Source: an uncultured Eubacteriales bacterium | Lineage (GTDB): Bacteria > Bacillota > Clostridia > Christensenellales > UBA1242 | Assembly: GCA_948512295.1 (NCBI GenBank) | Contig: CAOQRA010000005.1 | Span: 1 to 39,215 of the forward strand | Reading direction: 5' to 3' | Length of the DNA stretch: 39,215 nucleotides | Part shown: piece by piece, positions 31,200-39,215 of the stretch | Layout: each line of letters starts with the position of its first letter | Numbering within the stretch: position 1 is the stretch's first letter | The notes under the pieces: model-generated | What the model was told of the DNA's origin: nothing | Databases searched by the model: none | The model's input: the letters and a program-made list of their open reading frames with translations, nothing else | Made by a program: the position numbers and the translations under genes

Positions 31200-33374
31200 T
31201 TGTTCGCCCAAGTAATTATTGATCAAGACGCCAAAGCACTTGATAAGGTGTTTGAATATTTAATTCCGGAATTTATGCCCATAGAAGAGGGCATGCGTGT
31301 TTTAGTGCCTTTTGGCTCGAGAACTTTACAAGGCTTTGTTATTGCTTTAAGCGAAACTTGTAATTATGATAAAAGCAAGCTTAAAAGTATAAGCTCGTGT
31401 GTGGAAGACTATCCTGCCATTCGCAAGGAGATGCTTGAGCTTATGAAATATATGGCACGCAAAAATCATTTAAAATTGGCGTCTATTTTAAGGTTGTTTT
31501 TGCCTAGTGAGATGCGTGAAGGAAAGGTTCAAGAACTTTTTATTACGAACTATGTTTTAAATGAAGAAAACGAGTTTGTTATATCAAAAAACGCTAAAAA
31601 ACAAATGGAAATAATAAATTATTTAAAAAAGAATAAAATTGCAAGTCGTGCAGCTTTAATTGAAAAGTTTGGTGCGAGCGCACTAAAATCGCTATGCGAA
31701 AAACAAATTTTGCTTGCACAAAAGCAGCAAATTAACCGTCAGCCATATGTGGCGCTGAGTGAGGATAAAAAAGTAAAACTCAACGAGCTTCAAACAAGGG
31801 CTATTGAAAACATAAAAGAAAACAAGACCTATCTTCTTCATGGCGTGACGGGAAGCGGCAAAACTGAAGTATATATGCACCTTATTGATAGAGCTTTGGA
31901 AAATGGCAAAAATGCCATCATGCTTGTTCCAGAAATATCACTGACGCCGCAGATTATGGCAAATTTTAAAGCTCGATTTGGTGATAATGTAGCGCTACTT
32001 CATAGCGGGCTTTCTGCTGGTGAGCGTTTTGACGAGTGGAAACGGCTTTTTTCAGGTGAGGCGCGAATTGCCATAGGTGCGCGAAGCGCTATATTTGCTC
32101 CACTTGAGAATTTAGGAGTTGTTATCGTGGATGAGGAGCATGAACAAAGTTATATCTCGGAAAGTAATCCGCGCTATGACACTCATGACATCGCCGAGTT
32201 TCGTGCAAGGTATAATCATTGTCCGCTTGTTTTGGGCAGCGCAACTCCTAGTGTGGAAAGCTATGAAAAGGCTAAACGTGGCATATATCAACTTGTTGAA
32301 CTTCCAGTTCGTGCTAATGGTAAAGAAATGCCAAACATTCAAATCATCGATATGGTCAATGAAATACGCATGGGAAACAGTAGTATATTTTCTTCTCAAC
32401 TTTTAAGCGATATTGCAAATGTTATAAATTCAAAAAAACAGGCCATGCTTTTTATCAATCGACGTGGATACGCCTCTTTTATGCGTTGTCGCGATTGTGG
32501 CTATATTGCAAAGTGTAGCGACTGTGATGTCAGTTTAGTTTATCATAGAGAGGATAACAGACTTAAATGCCACTATTGTGGCAAACAATATAAAGCGTTA
32601 AGTTTGTGTCCTATGTGTGGCAGCGATAGCATCAAGCAGGGTGCTGTAGGTACGGAAAAAGTGGTGGATGAACTTCACAAAATCTTTCCAGAGGTTAAAA
32701 TATTGCGTATGGATAATGACACGACTTCCACAAAAAATGCACATCAAAAGATACTAACAGAATTTAAAAATACTCACCCGTGCATACTCGTGGGCACTCA
32801 AATGATTGCAAAAGGTCATGATTTTGAAGATGTTATTTTAGTTGGCATAATTGACGCTGACCAAAGTTTGTATCAAACTGACTATCGCAGTACTGAGCGT
32901 ACTTTTTCGCTTATAACGCAGGTGTCAGGGCGTGCAGGGCGAGCAAGTCAAGAGGGAAAAGTTGTGCTTCAAACTTATGCGCCAAGGCATTATGTTTACA
33001 AGTTTGTGGCCAATTATGACTATCAAGGCTTTTTCAAAAAAGAGGAAAATATTCGCATGACGGCGGCATTTCCTCCATTTTCTAGAATTATTCGAGTGCT
33101 TTTTTCAGATAAAGATGAAAATTATGTGCGTGAGCTTATAAAAGTGTGCTATACTGAAGCTAGAAAACTTAAAGAAGAATATGCTGATGACATTATCTAT
33201 ATGGATGCAATGAAATCACCTATTAAACGCATGCAAAATAAATTTCGCTATCAAATTTTGATGAGAGTAAAACTTACCCATGCTGACGAGATAGAAGATA
33301 AATTATTTCAAATTATAGATAAGGCGTCCAAGACGAGTGTATTTTTTGAAATAAATCCGCAAAATTTAAGTTAA
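31200..33374 (+). CDS. priA: primosomal helicase PriA
   Basis: PriA (724 residues) reloads the replicative helicase at stalled forks. The Walker A GVTGSGKTEVY is near residues 214-224 and the DEEH box (VDEEHEQSY) near 310. An eight-Cys zinc region (CRDCGYIAKCSDC ... CPMCGS) spans about 428-475. The start is TTG, with AAGGAG (31189-31194) six bases upstream and a typical FAQVIID N-terminus. coaBC, which often separates rpoZ and priA, is absent. Confidence 0.96.
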   Translation: MFAQVIIDQDAKALDKVFEYLIPEFMPIEEGMRVLVPFGSRTLQGFVIALSETCNYDKSKLKSISSCVEDYPAIRKEMLELMKYMARKNHLKLASILRLFLPSEMREGKVQELFITNYVLNEENEFVISKNAKKQMEIINYLKKNKIASRAALIEKFGASALKSLCEKQILLAQKQQINRQPYVALSEDKKVKLNELQTRAIENIKENKTYLLHGVTGSGKTEVYMHLIDRALENGKNAIMLVPEISLTPQIMANFKARFGDNVALLHSGLSAGERFDEWKRLFSGEARIAIGARSAIFAPLENLGVVIVDEEHEQSYISESNPRYDTHDIAEFRARYNHCPLVLGSATPSVESYEKAKRGIYQLVELPVRANGKEMPNIQIIDMVNEIRMGNSSIFSSQLLSDIANVINSKKQAMLFINRRGYASFMRCRDCGYIAKCSDCDVSLVYHREDNRLKCHYCGKQYKALSLCPMCGSDSIKQGAVGTEKVVDELHKIFPEVKILRMDNDTTSTKNAHQKILTEFKNTHPCILVGTQMIAKGHDFEDVILVGIIDADQSLYQTDYRSTERTFSLITQVSGRAGRASQEGKVVLQTYAPRHYVYKFVANYDYQGFFKKEENIRMTAAFPPFSRIIRVLFSDKDENYVRELIKVCYTEARKLKEEYADDIIYMDAMKSPIKRMQNKFRYQILMRVKLTHADEIEDKLFQIIDKASKTSVFFEINPQNLS

Positions 33375-33384
33375 AGGAGGGGCT

Positions 33385-33828
33385 ATGGCAGTCCGAAAAG
33401 TAGTAAAACGAGGAGATGAACTTTTAAAGAAGAAAAGTAAAAAAGTGCATGATTTTGATGAAAATCTTGCTCAGCTTCTTGATGACATGTGGGATACTAT
33501 GTACGCAAATGATGGAATGGGGCTTGCGGCGGTTCAAGTGGGAGTGCTTAGACGTGCAATCATTATAGATGTAAATAATTTAAAAGCAGAATTAATAAAT
33601 CCTGAAATTTTTTACACCAAAGGCGAGGATATTGAAGAGGAGGGCTGTTTAAGTGTGGAAAACTTTCATGGCAAAGTTAAGCGTCCGTATAAAATTATGG
33701 TACGCGCACAAGATCGCTATGGCTATCCATTTGAAATTACTGGCGAAAAGTGGCTGGCACGTTGTATATGCCACGAATGCGACCATTTAGAGGGCATATT
33801 ATTTTCTGATAAGGTGTTAAATAAATGA
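33385..33828 (+). CDS. def: peptide deformylase
   Basis: Def removes the formyl group from nascent chains, before Map acts. The 147-residue enzyme has all three motifs: GMGLAAVQVG (residues 44-53), EGCLS (near 90) and HECDH (near 131), which bind Fe or Zn. The AAAGGAGG site is strong. The stop overlaps the fmt start (ATGA). Confidence 0.97.
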   Translation: MAVRKVVKRGDELLKKKSKKVHDFDENLAQLLDDMWDTMYANDGMGLAAVQVGVLRRAIIIDVNNLKAELINPEIFYTKGEDIEEEGCLSVENFHGKVKRPYKIMVRAQDRYGYPFEITGEKWLARCICHECDHLEGILFSDKVLNK

Positions 33829-34733
33829 AAATTTTGTTTTTAGGAAGCTCATATTTTTCACGTTTAGTGCTGGAAAAACTTTTAAAATCTAAGCATAGCG
33901 TTTGTGCTGTCATCACACAGCCAGACAGACCCAGCGGTCGAGGGCATAAGCTTGTTATGACGGAAGTTAAAGAGTTTGCTCTTGAAAACAATATTCCTGT
34001 TTACACTTTTGAAAAAGTCAATAAATCTATGGATGAGGTGCGAAAAATCGAATATGATTATGCAATTACAGCCTCTTTTGGACAACTTCTTTCGCAAGAG
34101 TTTTTGGACTATCGTCCTTGCATCAATGTTCATCCGTCGTTACTTCCTAAATATCGCGGAGCCACGCCTATTCAAACCGCTTTACTTAATGGCGATGAAA
34201 TGACTGGTCTGACAATTATGAAAGTTGTTAAAGCTATGGACGCAGGAGATATTTTACTTCAACGAAAGCATGAAATTTTGCCAGAGGATAACACGGACAC
34301 ACTTATGGAAAAACTTGGTAAGCTTGGCGGCGACATGGCGGTCGAGGCTTTTGACCTTATTGAAAGCGGTAAAGCTAAATTTACTCCACAAGATGAGCAC
34401 TGCGCGACTTTTGTTAAACTCCTTAATAAAGAGGATGGAAGATTAGATTTTAATAGAACGGCTAAAGAGCTTGTCAACCAGTTTAGAGCATTAGGTTCAA
34501 ATCCTGGGTGTTATTTTATGGTTGGTGACAAGGCTTATAAAGTGGGCGGAATAAGAGAGGAAAAAGAAATAGGTGCAAGCATAGGTAAAATTATAAAATC
34601 TAAAGAATGGATTTTAATTGCTTGTCGTGACCACTGCGTTCAAATTTTAAAGCTTCAAGCACCGTCTGGTAAAATGTTAAACGCACGCGACTTTTTAAAT
34701 GGGAACACGTTTGGTGATGACTATGCTGGCTGA
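33825..34733 (+). CDS. fmt: methionyl-tRNA formyltransferase
   Basis: Fmt formylates initiator Met-tRNA with 10-formyl-THF. The 302-residue enzyme has the catalytic set in NVHPSLLPKYRGATPIQ and the later Asp in KAMDAGDIL. The C-terminal OB-like domain is present. It is coupled to def by an ATGA overlap and its tail overlaps the start of rlmN. Confidence 0.97.
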   Translation: MKILFLGSSYFSRLVLEKLLKSKHSVCAVITQPDRPSGRGHKLVMTEVKEFALENNIPVYTFEKVNKSMDEVRKIEYDYAITASFGQLLSQEFLDYRPCINVHPSLLPKYRGATPIQTALLNGDEMTGLTIMKVVKAMDAGDILLQRKHEILPEDNTDTLMEKLGKLGGDMAVEAFDLIESGKAKFTPQDEHCATFVKLLNKEDGRLDFNRTAKELVNQFRALGSNPGCYFMVGDKAYKVGGIREEKEIGASIGKIIKSKEWILIACRDHCVQILKLQAPSGKMLNARDFLNGNTFGDDYAG

Positions 34734-35751
34734 TTTAACTTTAGATGAGCTTAAAGCATATTGTCAAAATATAGGCTTGCCAAATTTTCGAGCAAGTCAG
34801 ATTTATGATGCAATTTATAGCGGTAAAAGTTTGTCAGAAGTAACAAATTTATCTAAAGAGATTAAAAGCCTTATTGAAAATGATTATCCAAAATATAAGA
34901 TTGCAAAGACGCTTATAAGTACAGATGGCACACGTAAATATATAATAGAGTTTTCAGATGGTCAGGTATGTGAAAGCGTGCTGATGAAATATAAATATGG
35001 AAATACAATTTGCGTTTCCACGCAAATCGGTTGTCGAATGGGCTGCAAATTTTGTGCCTCCACATTAAAAGGGCTATTAAGAAATTTATCGGCTGGTGAA
35101 ATACTTGGTCAAGTGCTGCTTATAAATCGTGACCTAGGAGGCAGTATAAAAGCTCGACAAATCACGAATATTGTACTTATGGGCAGTGGTGAACCACTAG
35201 ATAATTATGATAACGTCATTAAATTTTTGCAATTAGTGTCCTATGAAAAGGGGTTAGATATCAGTCAGCGTAATATTTCTCTTTCTACGTGCGGACTTGT
35301 GGATAAGATTTTAATGCTTGCTAATGAGAAATTGAACATTACTTTGACTATATCGTTGCACGCTCCTAACGATGAAATTCGTAAAAGCACTATGCCGATA
35401 GCAAATAGATATACAATTGAAGAAGTTTTATATGCTTGCAAAAAATATATTGAGGCAACTACTCGCCGTGTCGCCATTGAATACACACTTATAAAAGGCG
35501 TCAATGACAGCCGCGTAGCGGCAAACCAACTGGCAAAGCTTTTAAAGGGCATGCTTTGTCATGTCAATTTAATTCCTTTAAATCAGGTCAAAGAAAGAAG
35601 TCTTACAGGCAGTAGTCGCGGCGAGGCTGAAACTTTTAAAAAATGGCTGGAAGAGGAGGGGATAAGCGTAACTATAAGGCGGACTATGGGACAAGACATC
35701 TCTGGTGCTTGTGGTCAACTTAGAAATGACTATTTGGGAGGCAAACTATGA
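34723..35751 (+). CDS. rlmN: 23S rRNA / tRNA adenine-C2 methyltransferase
   Basis: RlmN is a radical-SAM enzyme that methylates A2503 of 23S rRNA and A37 of some tRNAs. The CxxxCxxC cluster motif is in GCRMGCKFC, and a further conserved Cys lies in GACGQL at the C-terminus. GEPLDNYDNV and the GVNDS loop are typical. In-frame ATGs at 34699, 34717 and 34723 all overlap fmt. I prefer 34723, preceded by GGTGA and matching the usual MLADLTLDEL start, but 34717 is possible. It overlaps rsgA (ATGA). Confidence 0.94.
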   Translation: MLADLTLDELKAYCQNIGLPNFRASQIYDAIYSGKSLSEVTNLSKEIKSLIENDYPKYKIAKTLISTDGTRKYIIEFSDGQVCESVLMKYKYGNTICVSTQIGCRMGCKFCASTLKGLLRNLSAGEILGQVLLINRDLGGSIKARQITNIVLMGSGEPLDNYDNVIKFLQLVSYEKGLDISQRNISLSTCGLVDKILMLANEKLNITLTISLHAPNDEIRKSTMPIANRYTIEEVLYACKKYIEATTRRVAIEYTLIKGVNDSRVAANQLAKLLKGMLCHVNLIPLNQVKERSLTGSSRGEAETFKKWLEEEGISVTIRRTMGQDISGACGQLRNDYLGGKL

Positions 35752-36593
35752 AAGGTCTTGTTATTAAAAAAAATGCAGGTTTATATGAGGTGGACACTGG
35801 AGAAAGCGCTGTCACTATTAAAGCGAGCGGAAAAGTTAAAAAGCAGGGCTTGTATGTCGGCGACAGCGTGGAATTTCAAGAGGTTATCAATAAAACTTTA
35901 CCAAGAAAGAATTTGCTTATTCGGCCGCCGCTTGCCAATCTTGACAAACTATTCATAGTGATTTCTACGCTTCCTAAACCAGACCTAGTACTCGTCGATA
36001 AACTTATTCTATACTGCTATGAGAATTCAATCACTCCAGTTCTTGTAATCAATAAGCTTGACTTATGCGAGCAAGCGTTTATTCAAGAAATAAAATCAAT
36101 ATATAAAAATACAGGCATTAAAATTTTAACCTCCTGTCATTGTGAAAAAGGTGCCACAGAAATTGAGAATCAGATAAAAGGCATTTGTGCTTTTGCAGGA
36201 CAAAGCGCTGTTGGTAAAAGTAGTTTAATTAACTCGTTATTAAGTCAGCAAGCGGCGCAGGTGGGCTCGCTATCAAAAAAACTCGCAGTTGGGAAACAGA
36301 CGACTCGTATGACAACTTTATATAAAGTGCAAAATGGATATATTGCAGATACGGCAGGCTTTTCGCTTTTAGATGCCGCACTAGTATTAGACATGAAGCC
36401 AAACGAATTAAGCCGATATTATTATGATTTTTTAGACTATATAAAAAATTGTAAATTTCTTGATTGTTTACATCAAAATGTATCACATTGTGGTATAATA
36501 GAAGCTGTAAACAGCGGCAAAATAAATAAAATACGTTACCAAAATTACTTAAAAATACTAAACGAACTCAAAGAGAATGGGAGGAAAGTGTGA
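35748..36593 (+). CDS. rsgA: ribosome small-subunit GTPase RsgA
   Basis: RsgA (281 residues) checks late 30S maturation. Its GTPase motifs are circularly permuted: NKLD (near residue 102) comes before the P-loop GQSAVGKSS (near 151) and DTAGF (near 201). The N-terminal OB fold and the C-terminal zinc cluster CKFLDCLHQNVSHC are present. The stp and prkC genes that usually lie between rlmN and rsgA are missing. Confidence 0.96.
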   Translation: MKGLVIKKNAGLYEVDTGESAVTIKASGKVKKQGLYVGDSVEFQEVINKTLPRKNLLIRPPLANLDKLFIVISTLPKPDLVLVDKLILYCYENSITPVLVINKLDLCEQAFIQEIKSIYKNTGIKILTSCHCEKGATEIENQIKGICAFAGQSAVGKSSLINSLLSQQAAQVGSLSKKLAVGKQTTRMTTLYKVQNGYIADTAGFSLLDAALVLDMKPNELSRYYYDFLDYIKNCKFLDCLHQNVSHCGIIEAVNSGKINKIRYQNYLKILNELKENGRKV

Positions 36594-37255
36594 AAAGAAA
36601 TATTGATATATCCGTTTCAACTTTAACAGTAGATGAAGCAGATGAAGTTATTAAATATGCTAAAAGTTTGCAAGGTATAGCTGACTTCATGCATTGCGAT
36701 ATTATAGATGGCAAATTTGCACCAAAAGCCACATATAACTATGATGTAGTTGAAAATATCAATCAAAATTGCCTAACGATGCTTGATGTGCATCTTATGG
36801 TAGAGGAGCCCTCAGCCGAGATTGATGATTATATTGCCGCTGGTGCTAATATTTTAACTGTGCATTATGAAGCGTATGAAGATAAAGAAAAATTAAATTC
36901 TGACCTAATTCATATTCGCAATTGTAACACGCTTGCAGGCTTATCTTTTAAACCAGAAACACCATTTAAAGATATTAAGATGTTTTGTTTTAATATAGAC
37001 GTACTTTTAGTTATGGGCGTTGAGCCAGGTGCCTGTGGGCAAAAATTGCTGCCAAATACTTTCAGTAAATTAAAAAAGATTGCATCGTTTAGAGAAGCTA
37101 ACAAACTTAAATTTAAAATTGAAGTGGATGGTGGAGTGACGGAAGAAAATGCTCAAACTTTAATTAGTGCCGGAGCCGACATACTTGTAAGTGGAAACGC
37201 CGTTTATAAAGCCAAAGATCGCGCAAAAGCGATCAACGTTTTGCGCGGGCTATAA
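36590..37255 (+). CDS. rpe: ribulose-phosphate 3-epimerase
   Basis: Rpe interconverts ribulose-5-P and xylulose-5-P. The 221-residue TIM barrel has its metal ligands in HCDIIDGKFAP, VHLMVEEP and VDGGV, and SGNAVY near the end. The phosphate-loop reads MGVEPGACGQ where most enzymes have MTVNPGFGGQ, so it is divergent. The start is GTG, overlapping the rsgA stop (GTGA). The end overlaps veg by six bases on the other strand. Confidence 0.9.
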   Translation: MKRNIDISVSTLTVDEADEVIKYAKSLQGIADFMHCDIIDGKFAPKATYNYDVVENINQNCLTMLDVHLMVEEPSAEIDDYIAAGANILTVHYEAYEDKEKLNSDLIHIRNCNTLAGLSFKPETPFKDIKMFCFNIDVLLVMGVEPGACGQKLLPNTFSKLKKIASFREANKLKFKIEVDGGVTEENAQTLISAGADILVSGNAVYKAKDRAKAINVLRGL

Positions 37256-37480
37256 AATTATGACATTTCCGCAAAGGACATCAAAATAGGAAAAGGTTTG
37301 AATATTTTGTCTTTCGCTTTCCACGCTAACTGTAAATACGCTGGGATAAACGTCTTTTATGACACCATTTATGGTGTCTATTTTTTTTCTTCCGCGATTG
37401 ATATTCATCTCCACGCTTGTACCTTTCAATTTTATTATCTTTGCTTTTACTTCTTCTAAACCTAAAACAATCTTTCTCAT
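37250..37480 (-). CDS. veg: Veg family protein
   Basis: The 76-residue protein has the family's INRGRKKIDTINGVI and YPSVFTVSV segments and a closing SYFDVLCG. Veg is a small, highly expressed protein linked to biofilm stimulation in Bacillus, and its biochemistry is not established. AGGAGAG on the minus strand precedes the ATG. It converges on rpe, and its coding region carries, on the plus strand, the rpe operon terminator. In Bacillus veg also lies close to ispE. Confidence 0.9.
   Translation of the reverse strand: MRKIVLGLEEVKAKIIKLKGTSVEMNINRGRKKIDTINGVIKDVYPSVFTVSVESERQNIQTFSYFDVLCGNVIIL
37361..37388 (+). terminator. terminator of the rpe operon inside veg
   Basis: GACACCAT (37361-37368) pairs perfectly with ATGGTGTC (37371-37378), then TA and eight T's to 37388. 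It reads on the plus strand and so is antisense to veg. No other terminator follows rpe. Confidence 0.8.
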
Positions 37481-37593
37481 AAAACTCTCCTAGCCCATTA
37501 TTGACTTTTTAAAAATTATTTAAACATTTTAGTTCTATTTGTAATTTATAGCGAGTAAGTATATATCGATATTGTTTTCAGAGGGGGAATAAA

Positions 37594-39108
37594 ATGATTG
37601 AAACAAATAATTTTAATGTTGTTAAAAAACTTGCCTTAAACAAAGGAGAATTTTCAGTAGAGTGTAACATCCCTAGCGTAGACTCTCTTTCAAAAGTGTT
37701 AACAACTCATGCAAGTGTAAGCGTGGCACAAAGTGAGGTTATCAATGGCTGTGTTAACTTTGGCGGTAATATTGACGCAAAACTTGTATATCTTACTGAC
37801 GATGGCGAAATCGGCACAATTGCTTCAGTTTGCCCCTTCACATCAAAATTTGAAGGAGATGTCATCTTAAGTGGGCAAAAAGCCATCATCAACCTTAAAA
37901 TAGTTGATGTTTCTGTGGAAAGCGCAAATTCCGACAATGTTCGCGTCAATGTTTCATTAGTTCAAACAGGTGAAGTGGTTTCTAATGTAGAAGTACCTAC
38001 TATCGCGGCCAATGACAGCGACATCTGCACTAAAACCGAAGTTATTAAGGTTAACAGATTTGTAGGGCAAGCGCAAGAAGAAATTAATGTTAAAAGTGAG
38101 CTTAGCACTCGCGGCAACGTTAAAAAGCTTCTATTGACTGAAAGCCAAGTATGGGTAAAAAGTGTGGAACCAGGGGTTAACTTTGCAGCTGTTAGCGGCG
38201 AAGTGGTCACTCGTGTACTGTATTTAAATAATGAAGATAAGTTTGAAAATTCATATATCTATGAAAGCTTTAAAGAGGAAGTAGAACTTGATGGCGTGAC
38301 TCGCGAATCTCAGGTGGAGGCCTCCGCTTACGTAAAGTGCGATGGCGTTAAAACTGCGATTGAAGAAAGCGATAAAGGCACAAAAATCATGGTTGAGGTG
38401 CCAGTTGTACTTGCTTTAAAGGCATATGAAGAAACAGAAGTTACAGTAATAAAAGACCTTTATTCTGTTTGCAATGAAATCAAAGTGGAAACGTCTTCCT
38501 TTGACATGAGCGTGGTATGCCCTCAAGAGATTATTGAAAGCAAAATTGATGGCAGCTTAACTTTGGAAGAAGATAAACCTCGCGTTGATAAAATCTTATT
38601 TGTGGGCGGAAATAATGTTTCTGTAAGTAACAGCTATATCAAAGACGGTGAAATCTGCATCGAAGGAATTGCCTCTACAACCTGTGTTTATTTAAACGAC
38701 GAGCTTGGAAGTTTAAACAGCGTTCAAATTGATGTACCTTTTGTAATCGTAGAAAAGTTTAATGATGAAAATGTAGATGGATTACTAAACGTTGATGCAA
38801 TCATTTGTGATGTAGACGTGACTGTTAGAAAGGGACGTGAACTTTACTTTGATGCTAAAGTCAAAGCAACCGTAAACTATTGCAAACCTATAGTTTCAGG
38901 CGTTATTTCAAAAGCCGAAATTTCAGAAGCTTATGCTGATAAAGACTATGGTATGGAACTTGTATTTGCTAGGGCAAATCAGGATGCTTGGGAAATTGCT
39001 AAAGAGGCAAGAGTTAAAGAAGAAATGCTTGTTATGCAAAACCCAGAAGTAGTATTTCCGCTTCAAGAAGATAAATATTTGATTCTCTTTTATCAAAAAA
39101 TACAATAA
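37594..39108 (+). CDS. SPOCS-domain (DUF3794) protein with a LysM-like C-terminus
   Basis: The 504-residue protein is made of repeated beta-rich units of the SPOCS/DUF3794 type, the first starting near residue 30. The last 50 residues (DAWEIAKEARVKEEMLVMQN, then PLQEDKYLILFYQK) look like a degenerate LysM. No signal peptide is visible. SPOCS proteins are found in spore-forming Clostridia and are thought to act in the coat or cortex. The neighbourhood veg-SPOCS-ispE supports the call. A GAGGGGG site precedes the ATG. Confidence 0.85.
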   Translation: MIETNNFNVVKKLALNKGEFSVECNIPSVDSLSKVLTTHASVSVAQSEVINGCVNFGGNIDAKLVYLTDDGEIGTIASVCPFTSKFEGDVILSGQKAIINLKIVDVSVESANSDNVRVNVSLVQTGEVVSNVEVPTIAANDSDICTKTEVIKVNRFVGQAQEEINVKSELSTRGNVKKLLLTESQVWVKSVEPGVNFAAVSGEVVTRVLYLNNEDKFENSYIYESFKEEVELDGVTRESQVEASAYVKCDGVKTAIEESDKGTKIMVEVPVVLALKAYEETEVTVIKDLYSVCNEIKVETSSFDMSVVCPQEIIESKIDGSLTLEEDKPRVDKILFVGGNNVSVSNSYIKDGEICIEGIASTTCVYLNDELGSLNSVQIDVPFVIVEKFNDENVDGLLNVDAIICDVDVTVRKGRELYFDAKVKATVNYCKPIVSGVISKAEISEAYADKDYGMELVFARANQDAWEIAKEARVKEEMLVMQNPEVVFPLQEDKYLILFYQKIQ

Positions 39109-39131
39109 AATGGCTTAAATGCCATTTTTTT
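39107..39131 (+). terminator. terminator of the SPOCS gene
   Basis: AAAATGGC pairs with GCCATTTT (39107-39114/39121-39128) around a 6-base loop, T's to 39131. The left arm overlaps the stop codon. Confidence 0.85.
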
Positions 39132-39141
39132 ATGTTATAAC

Positions 39142-39170
39142 TTGACGAATTATCTTTAAAGTATTAATAT
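39142..39170 (+). promoter_or_regulatory. promoter of the last gene
   Basis: TTGACG (39142-39147), a 17-base spacer and TAATAT (39165-39170). It lies 22 bases before the ATG of the partial gene. Confidence 0.7.
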
Positions 39171-39192
39171 TATTAATATTAGGAGAAAAACA

Positions 39193-39215
39193 ATGTATAT
39201 CACAATGCATTTGCA
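39193..39215 (+). CDS. ispE: partial 5' end, probably IspE kinase
   Basis: Seven complete codons (MYITMHL) follow an AGGAG site and a promoter. IspE proteins often start in this manner, with a short strand leading into AKINL, and ispE commonly lies near veg. Both points are weak on their own, and the rest of the gene is outside the window. Confidence 0.4.

Noticed and set aside
1..39215. CRISPR array, prophage, toxin-antitoxin or secondary-metabolite cluster
   Set aside because: No regularly spaced direct repeats, phage genes or biosynthetic genes were seen on either strand.

Overview
This AT-rich window has the gene order, zinc-ribbon ribosomal proteins and ribosome-binding sites of a low-GC Gram-positive bacterium of the Clostridia type. 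A C4-zinc S14, a four-Cys adenylate kinase lid, a KOW protein between map and infA, WhiA, Veg and a SPOCS-domain protein all point that way. The lineage is an inference from gene content; no rRNA gene is present to place it.

Layout. Bases 1-28 hold the 5' end of a leftward gene (YbaB/EbfC-like N-terminus) with a consensus promoter. Bases 29-648 hold dispersed repeats, then the S10 operon promoter and a structured leader. Bases 649-16746 are one rightward ribosomal superoperon: S10-L3-L4-L23-L2-S19-L22-S3-L16-L29-S17-L14-L24-L5-S14-S8-L6-L18-S5-L30-L15-secY, then a hairpin-rich gap with an unrecognised 74-aa gene, then adk-map-KOW-infA-L36-S13-S11-S4-rpoA-L17, closed by a terminator at 16862-16890. 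Bases 16890-17471 are non-coding and contain inverted copies of a dispersed repeat around two long stem-loops. Two unrecognised genes follow (17551-18257), then php-whiA-dnaE-pfk-like (18359-24579). A six-tRNA cluster (Gly, Arg, His, Gln, Lys, Gln; 24648-25636) has hairpin-filled spacers. After it come a small Cys-rich gene and a division cluster, murA-ftsQ-ftsA-ftsZ (26069-30674). The next run is rpoZ-priA-def-fmt-rlmN-rsgA-rpe (30917-37255). A leftward veg gene converges on rpe, and a rightward SPOCS gene and the first codons of a probable ispE end the window.

Function. Almost everything is core: translation, protein export, initiation-factor and N-terminal Met processing (map, def, fmt), replication and restart (dnaE, priA), rRNA modification and ribosome assembly (rlmN, rsgA), cell-wall precursor synthesis and division. 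The most interesting signals are non-coding. A strong hairpin spans the murA start codon, with part of the Shine-Dalgarno in its loop. Several promoters are interleaved with the terminator of the gene before them. The rpe operon terminator lies inside veg on the opposite strand. Families of stem-loops fill the tRNA spacers and the gap after L17. I saw no CRISPR array, insertion sequence, prophage or defence system.
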